From Piscirickettsiaceae bacterium (GTDB taxonomy: Bacteria > Pseudomonadota > Gammaproteobacteria > Methylococcales > Cycloclasticaceae): a DNA stretch of 5,250 nt. The notes under the pieces are model-generated. The model worked only from the letters and a program-made list of their open reading frames with translations. It searched no databases and was not told the origin of the DNA. A program made the position numbers and the translations under genes. Positions 1 through 3,687 of this stretch are shown piece by piece (the first letter of the stretch is position 1; each line of letters begins with the position of its first letter). Location: NCBI GenBank assembly GCA_002401365.1, contig NVSW01000021.1, forward strand, positions 1-5,250. The letters run 5' to 3'.

Positions 1-841
1 CGGTACGGCTGAGGCAGATAAATTTTCAGCCTTTCGACAAATTGGCGTCAACCGCTTGTCAATTAGCATACAAAGCTTTAACGACCAACACTTAATAAAG
101 TTAGGGCGCATTCACGATAGCCAGCAAGCCCATCGCGCCATTACAATGGCACAGAATGCGGGCTTCGAGCGCATCAACTTAGACTTAATGTTTGGCCTGC
201 CTGAACAAACCATTGAACAAGCCGTGAGTGATATCAATACTGCACTAAGCTACAAAACTGGGCACCTGTCGCACTACCAACTAACACTTGAAAAAAACAC
301 CTTATTTCATAAACACCCACCTGTATTGCCGCACGATGAATTAATCTGGGATATGCAGACAGCTTGCCAACAGCAAATCGCTTACCAGCTTCAGCAATAT
401 GAAGTGTCTGCTTACGCAGCCCAAAGGCAACAATCACAACACAATATTAATTATTGGCAGTTTGGCGATTACATTGGCATTGGCGCGGGTGCTCACGGAA
501 AACTAACCGATAATAATGATCAAATCACGCGTTCTTGGAAGCTTAAACAACCCCGTGACTTTATGAAACACGCTGGCACAGCCGTGGCTATTGGCGGTAA
601 AAATATCGTTATCGCTAACGAGCTACCCTTTGAATATATGATGAATGCGTTACGTTTAAAATCAGGCTTCTCCCTCGAACAGTTCAGCAATAGAACCGGC
701 CTAAATGCTTCGACTATCGAAGCCACTCTAACCAGCTTATTAAACAAAGAACTACTGCGGCTTAATAAAACAACCTATAGTTGCACCGAGCGAGGCTGGA
801 ACTTTCTAAACAACACCTTAGAGCACTTTCTGCCTGCGTAA
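1..841 (+). CDS. hemW: HemW heme chaperone (radical SAM family), 5'-truncated by window edge
   Basis: This is the C-terminal 279 codons of HemW (formerly annotated as oxygen-independent coproporphyrinogen III oxidase-like YggW), a cytoplasmic protein that binds heme and hands it to respiratory enzymes. The reading frame is open from base 2 and ends at TAA 839-841. E. coli HemW has about 378 residues, so roughly 100 residues are missing, including the radical SAM CxxxCxxC cluster motif. Visible family signatures are GVNRLSISIQSF (bases 47-82), LGRIHD, the NLDLMFGLPEQT segment, the HNINYW motif (440-457) followed by FGDYIGIGAGAHGK, and the C-terminal winged-helix-like region ending in LEHFLPA. 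The TTG at 56 lies inside a conserved strand and is not a start. The stop overlaps the start of the next gene (TAATG), so the two are probably co-transcribed. The family assignment is firm; the heme-chaperone role is known for the family, not shown here. Confidence 0.95.
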   Translation, partial: GTAEADKFSAFRQIGVNRLSISIQSFNDQHLIKLGRIHDSQQAHRAITMAQNAGFERINLDLMFGLPEQTIEQAVSDINTALSYKTGHLSHYQLTLEKNTLFHKHPPVLPHDELIWDMQTACQQQIAYQLQQYEVSAYAAQRQQSQHNINYWQFGDYIGIGAGAHGKLTDNNDQITRSWKLKQPRDFMKHAGTAVAIGGKNIVIANELPFEYMMNALRLKSGFSLEQFSNRTGLNASTIEATLTSLLNKELLRLNKTTYSCTERGWNFLNNTLEHFLPA

Positions 842-1038
842 TGAATCATCTTCTTATCGAACAATCGTACCAATGCCCGTATTGTGGTGAGCAAATTGAT
901 ACCTTTGTTGACACTTCTCAAGAAAACCAACAAATAATCGAAGACTGCAGTGTCTGTTGCCGCCCTATTGAATTAAATATTACCGTGGATGAGATAAACC
1001 AATCCATTAAGCTGGTCGCCCAAACCGATACCGACTGA
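841..1038 (+). CDS. CPXCG motif-containing cysteine-rich small protein
   Basis: This 65-residue protein belongs to the CPXCG cysteine-rich family (Pfam Cys_rich_CPXG), whose function is unknown. It has a CPYCG knuckle at residues 12-16 and a second cluster, DCSVCCRPI, at residues 35-43. The pairs C12/C15 and C36/C39 (with C40 spare) could form a small zinc-ribbon-like fold; metal binding is inferred. The acidic C-terminal half has no signal peptide or membrane segment, so it is probably cytoplasmic. The ATG at 841 shares its A with the hemW TAA stop (TAATG), and no clear Shine-Dalgarno sequence precedes it. Translation is therefore probably coupled to hemW. An open frame extends upstream to a TTG at 781, but that part lies wholly inside hemW and does not look like this family. 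A 14-bp palindrome begins at the last base of the stop codon. Confidence 0.9.
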   Translation: MNHLLIEQSYQCPYCGEQIDTFVDTSQENQQIIEDCSVCCRPIELNITVDEINQSIKLVAQTDTD

Positions 1039-1051
1039 GTTGATATCAACT
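1038..1051. repeat. 14-bp perfect palindrome after the CPXCG gene
   Basis: AGTTGATATCAACT is a perfect inverted repeat that begins on the last base of the TGA stop and is followed by the T-rich run ATTTTTCTTT. As RNA it could fold into a 5-bp stem with a four-base loop, which is short and AT-rich for an intrinsic terminator. As DNA it could be a dimeric regulator site about 75 bp upstream of the pyrE start. The symmetry is seen directly; both functions are guesses. Confidence 0.4.
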
Positions 1052-1093
1052 ATTTTTCTTTGTGCCATTAACAACAGCTAACTACTTTGGGTG

Positions 1094-1099
1094 TAAAAT
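1094..1099 (+). promoter_or_regulatory. Weak -10 candidate upstream of pyrE
   Basis: TAAAAT, directly preceded by TG, lies 27 bp before the pyrE ATG and is the best -10-like hexamer in the 88-bp gap. No good -35 sits at 16-18 bp; the closest, TTAACA at 1068-1073, is 20 bp away. If used, it would give a leader of only about 20 bases. pyrE could also be read through from the hemW transcript. Confidence 0.25.
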
Positions 1100-1126
1100 A
1101 CCGCATTTCAAATTTACCTTTTCGCT

Positions 1127-1768
1127 ATGAAAGACTACCAACATCAGTTTATTGAATTTTCCCTTGAATGTGAGGTCTTAAGATTTGGCGAGTTCACCCT
1201 TAAATCGGGCCGTGTTAGCCCCTATTTTTTCAATACCGGTCTTTTCAATACCGGTAACCGCTTACGTAAACTAGGTCAGTTTTATGCCCATGCATTAAAC
1301 GATTCGGGTATTGAGTACGACATACTATACGGCCCAGCTTACAAGGGCATCCCTCTAGTTTGCGCTGTAGGCATTGGCCTTTCTGAGATTTCGAATACTG
1401 ATGTGCCTTATGTCTTCAATCGCAAAGAAGTAAAAGACCACGGCGAAGGCGGCTTGCTGGTAGGTGCGGAACTTCATGGCAAAGCGTTGATTATTGATGA
1501 CGTGATTAGTGCAGGCACATCTGTACGAGAATCGGTTGATATTATTCGACAAGCAAATGCCGAACCTGCTGGCGTATTGATTTCATTAAACCGCCAAGAA
1601 AAAGGCCTCGGTGAAACATCCGCTATTGACGAGATAGAAAAAAGTTATAGCTTCAAGGTTGCATCTATTATCTGCTTAGCTGATATCATCTCTTATCTCG
1701 AGAAATCAGATAACACCAAACACCTGAATGCTATCGTTAAGTACCAAAATAAATACGGCACTAACTAG
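1127..1768 (+). CDS. pyrE: Orotate phosphoribosyltransferase
   Basis: PyrE converts orotate and PRPP to orotidine 5'-monophosphate and pyrophosphate in de novo pyrimidine synthesis; it is a cytoplasmic homodimer. The 213 residues match the usual length (213-214). The PRPP-binding motif ALIIDDVISAGTS is at residues 120-132. The mobile catalytic loop carries R99, K100, K103 and H105, and K26, F34/F35 and R156 are also present; these positions are the same as those I recall for the Salmonella enzyme. The ATG at 1127 gives the typical N-terminus, although the preceding bases (TTTACCTTTTCGCT) contain no recognisable Shine-Dalgarno sequence. No leader-peptide attenuator like that of enterobacterial pyrE was seen. 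Its TAG stop lies in a CTAG shared with the stop of the converging gene on the other strand. Confidence 0.97.
   Translation: MKDYQHQFIEFSLECEVLRFGEFTLKSGRVSPYFFNTGLFNTGNRLRKLGQFYAHALNDSGIEYDILYGPAYKGIPLVCAVGIGLSEISNTDVPYVFNRKEVKDHGEGGLLVGAELHGKALIIDDVISAGTSVRESVDIIRQANAEPAGVLISLNRQEKGLGETSAIDEIEKSYSFKVASIICLADIISYLEKSDNTKHLNAIVKYQNKYGTN
1226..1255 (+). repeat. 15-bp tandem duplication within pyrE
   Basis: Two adjacent 15-bp units (1226-1240 and 1241-1255) differ only at their first base and encode FFNTG-LFNTG. E. coli PyrE carries a very similar FFNAG-LFNTG segment as I recall it, so the protein repeat is an old family trait in the orotate/dimer region. Only the near-identity of the codons is notable. 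Confidence 0.7.
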
Positions 1769-2061
1769 CCACCACCACGATGGAACTTGAGTAAGAAAAT
1801 TTTCATAAATTGCGCTTGTTCTTCATCACCCATATTGGAAAAATCAAAGCGGACATCAAGCTTCGGCAATCGCACTGAAGCTATACGCCTTACTTCCTCG
1901 TCTCCCAGTATGACTATCGCCTGTTGGTCAGACAATGTAAATGTAATAAGATTGCCATCGCGTTGATAAATAAGCTTACCTTGACTATCTAACAAGGCAA
2001 TAAACTCTTTACGTGAAAAGCCCATTTCCAAAGAGAATGTTTTTTCTTTAAAAAGCTGCAT
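1765..2061 (-). CDS. Uncharacterised AOR-cluster protein with Gly-Gly-Gly C-terminus
   Basis: I do not recognise a characterised family for this 98-residue protein. It is soluble, with no signal peptide, membrane segment or cysteine. The N-terminal half looks rich in beta strands (LIYQRDGNLITFTLSD, AIVILGDEE). The C-terminal part combines a basic/hydrophobic strand (VRLPKLDVRFDF) with a helix (DEEQAQFMKIFLLKF), and the chain ends in HRGGG. The ATG at 2061 shares its A with the stop of the MoaD-like gene (TAATG), and AGGTGGG just upstream can serve as ribosome binding site, so this start is preferred over the TTG at 2085. It is the last gene of the AOR cluster, in the position where Aromatoleum-type aor operons carry an accessory gene after the moaD-like one. 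A role in cofactor assembly or AOR maturation is inferred from position only. Its stop overlaps the pyrE stop. Confidence 0.8.
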   Translation of the reverse strand: MQLFKEKTFSLEMGFSRKEFIALLDSQGKLIYQRDGNLITFTLSDQQAIVILGDEEVRRIASVRLPKLDVRFDFSNMGDEEQAQFMKIFLLKFHRGGG

Positions 2062-2321
2062 TACCCACCTGCAACGGGTGGCCAAAAACCAAGTGTGTCA
2101 CCTTCTTTTAAAATAGTTGCATCACGTGTTTCAGCATTTAGGTACACGCCATTTAATAACACGATATGAATCACGTTCCGCGGTAATTTTAAATCATCAA
2201 TTAAGTAACCAACCGTGGTGCTACCATCTATTTTATAATCAAAGCCGTGTGATTTTGTACTGTTTACAGGCAGATATTCCATCAAACTCGCAAACAGCTT
2301 TACTGTCATTTTTTTGCTCAT
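2061..2321 (-). CDS. MoaD/ThiS-family sulfur carrier protein
   Basis: This 86-residue beta-grasp (ubiquitin-like) protein ends in GFWPPVAGG, the classic MoaD tail. In MoaD the terminal glycine is adenylylated by MoeB and converted to a thiocarboxylate that donates sulfur to form the dithiolene of molybdopterin. The start VKLFASLMEYLP, the middle LLNGVYLN and the stretch LKEGDTLGFWPPVAGG fit the family along its length. The ATG at 2321 shares its A with the stop of the upstream FAD gene (TAATG), which favours it over an open frame back to a TTG at 2348 and over the internal ATG at 2309. There is no Shine-Dalgarno sequence, so translation is probably coupled. Placed inside an AOR cluster, it probably serves tungstopterin synthesis for the AOR rather than being the general MoaD; this is inference. 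No partner MoaE or MoeB is in the window. Confidence 0.92.
   Translation of the reverse strand: MSKKMTVKLFASLMEYLPVNSTKSHGFDYKIDGSTTVGYLIDDLKLPRNVIHIVLLNGVYLNAETRDATILKEGDTLGFWPPVAGG
2064..2070 (-). promoter_or_regulatory. Ribosome binding site encoded by the MoaD Gly-Gly codons
   Basis: Read on the minus strand, GCA GGT GGG TAA encodes Ala-Gly-Gly-stop. The same bases form AGGTGGG just before the ATG at 2061. Aligned as the AGGT end of the anti-Shine-Dalgarno pairing, the spacing is 5 bases. The obligatory diglycine tail of the carrier thus supplies the ribosome binding site of the next gene. Confidence 0.55.
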
Positions 2322-3589
2322 TATTTTATTGTCGCTGATTGTGTGCAAGCCAAATAGGCTCCCATTAATTGTAAAGGGTTGTCTAGTAACTTATCTTTCC
2401 ATAATCCTAGTGAAATTTCAGACTGAATCAATCCGCGCATAATACCAACGTGCTGTGTATGCCCAATTGCCGTAGCGCCAATCAAGACATCACCATCAAA
2501 CTGCAAATTAATATAACGCCATTTGTCTTTCTCAACCAGTTTACAGCTATCGCCACCTTCAACGCCCTGCCATAATCCAAATGAGCAAGAAATAAGCCCT
2601 ATCGTATCTAGCACATTCATATTGATAGTACCGCCACACTCAGCACTGTTTAAACCCACCATGTTTTGCGCCGCAATTAAGCCATGTTCCGCTGCTGTTG
2701 GCTGAATAGCTTGCACGGAATATTCGCCCGTGCAAAAGTCCTTTCCTTGTGCAACATCACCAGCAGCAAAAATATCCATTATATTAGTCTGCATATTCTT
2801 ATCCACTATGATGCCATCATCCACGTCTACACCCGACCCTTCCAAAAAGTCTATACAAGGCCGAACTCCTGTCGCTGTAATGACTAAATCCGCATCCAAC
2901 TCGGTCGTACCGTCTGCTGTTTTTACGCTTACTTTAAACGTGTGCGGGCCTTCTGATTTTCTAATTTCAGTTACTTGGCCATTGGTAAATACATCAATAT
3001 TCTTATGCACACACCAGTCTTTAATCATATTGCCCGCAATGCTGTCCATCATGCGCGGCACCATACGGTTTTCCATTTCCACGACAGTGAGATCTACATC
3101 TCGTCTAGCAAGCGCTTCAAGAATAATACACGCAATAAAGCCCGCACCAATTTGAATAACCTTCGCACCTGGCTTTGCTAATGCTGCAATAGCTCGAGCA
3201 TCTTCCAGCGTCCAACATGAATGCACACCTGGCTGTCCAATACCGGGAATAGGCGGCGAGACTGGCCGAGAACCAGATGCAATTAATAGTTTATCGTATG
3301 ATTCATTGTCACCGTTTGTTAATTCAACGGACTTGTTTTTTGAATCGATTCTAATCACTCGCTCATTCATTAATTTAATATTTAAATTATCGAAATGACC
3401 TGCCGTATGACGAAGATGCGTGCCTTCTTCTTCAATGTTTCCTATCAAGTGGTAAGGAATTGCCATTCTTGAATAAGGTGCTTCTGGTTCATCGCCAATG
3501 ATGGTGATGGATGCTGATTTATCAAATTTTCTTATATGCTCTGCAGCTATAACACCTGACGGCCCCGCGCCTATTATTAAATGCTTCAT
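2321..3589 (-). CDS. FAD-dependent NAD(P)H oxidoreductase, probable AOR electron-transfer subunit (AorC-like)
   Basis: This 422-residue flavoprotein belongs to the pyridine nucleotide-disulfide oxidoreductase superfamily. The FAD-binding IIGAGPSG lies at residues 5-12, PYSRMAIPY at 38-46, the second Rossmann motif GAGFIA at 148-153 with an acidic E171 ending the next strand, ATGVRP at 239-244, and the FAD-contacting FAAGDVAQ at 274-281. The CxxxxC redox disulfide of the glutathione reductase branch is absent, so it resembles the NADH oxidase/nitrite reductase/rubredoxin reductase type. The length fits the roughly 45-kDa FAD subunit AorC of the Aromatoleum AOR, which exchanges electrons between NAD and the Fe-S subunit. 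The start at 3589 is supported by AAGGTG at 3600-3595, five bases upstream. A terminator-like hairpin separates it from the AOR gene, and its stop overlaps the next start. Substrate and partner are inferred from context. Confidence 0.9.
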   Translation of the reverse strand: MKHLIIGAGPSGVIAAEHIRKFDKSASITIIGDEPEAPYSRMAIPYHLIGNIEEEGTHLRHTAGHFDNLNIKLMNERVIRIDSKNKSVELTNGDNESYDKLLIASGSRPVSPPIPGIGQPGVHSCWTLEDARAIAALAKPGAKVIQIGAGFIACIILEALARRDVDLTVVEMENRMVPRMMDSIAGNMIKDWCVHKNIDVFTNGQVTEIRKSEGPHTFKVSVKTADGTTELDADLVITATGVRPCIDFLEGSGVDVDDGIIVDKNMQTNIMDIFAAGDVAQGKDFCTGEYSVQAIQPTAAEHGLIAAQNMVGLNSAECGGTINMNVLDTIGLISCSFGLWQGVEGGDSCKLVEKDKWRYINLQFDGDVLIGATAIGHTQHVGIMRGLIQSEISLGLWKDKLLDNPLQLMGAYLACTQSATIK

Positions 3590-3594
3590 CTGTT

Positions 3595-3600
3595 CACCTT
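3595..3600 (-). promoter_or_regulatory. Ribosome binding site of the FAD oxidoreductase gene
   Basis: AAGGTG on the minus strand lies five bases before the ATG at 3589. It is a good Shine-Dalgarno match and fixes that start. Unlike the two downstream genes, this gene initiates independently, as expected after a terminator and a 98-bp gap. Confidence 0.7.
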
Positions 3601-3627
3601 ATTCATTTTTGATTGTTTATTTAACCA

Positions 3628-3658
3628 TAAAAAAGGGCGAACCTAAACGATTCGCCCT
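3628..3658 (-). terminator. Intrinsic terminator-like hairpin between AOR and FAD genes
   Basis: On the minus strand AGGGCGAA (3658-3651) pairs perfectly with TTCGCCCT (3641-3634) around a nine-base loop. The T tract begins with the final T of the stem (six T bases, 3634-3629). It lies about 30 bases after the AOR stop, so it should end or thin the AOR transcript. The plus side is followed by ATTTTTT, so the element could act in both directions, but no plus-strand gene needs it. Only about 40 bp separate it from the next start, leaving little room for a separate promoter. Partial readthrough or a processing/3'-end-stabilising role seems likely. Confidence 0.8.
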
Positions 3659-3687
3659 CTATTTTTTACTTAACTAACTACGCTAAA

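Noticed and set aside
56..58. TTG as a start codon for hemW
   Set aside because: The frame continues upstream to the window edge with conserved HemW residues (AEADKFSAFRQIGVNR), so the gene is simply cut by the edge.
781..840. Upstream TTG-initiated extension of the CPXCG protein
   Set aside because: The added 20 residues lie entirely inside hemW in another frame and do not resemble the family; the ATG at 841 gives the normal length.
1795..1804. Palindrome GAAAATTTTC near the convergent junction as a terminator
   Set aside because: It is a 10-bp AT-only core inside coding sequence with no usable loop or T tract; it would not form a stable hairpin.
2062..2085. Longer start (TTG at 2085) for the Gly-Gly-Gly protein
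   Set aside because: The extra eight residues come from the MoaD-like gene in another frame, and the ATG at 2061 has both a coupled stop and a ribosome binding site.
2322..2348. N-terminal extension of the MoaD-like protein from a TTG
   Set aside because: It would overlap the end of the FAD gene by 28 bases and adds residues outside the beta-grasp domain; the TAATG start at 2321 is more natural.
2730..3155. 141-codon open frame on the plus strand
   Set aside because: It is antisense to the FAD oxidoreductase, low in complexity (Ser/Thr/Pro/Ile), and has no recognisable domain or ribosome binding site.
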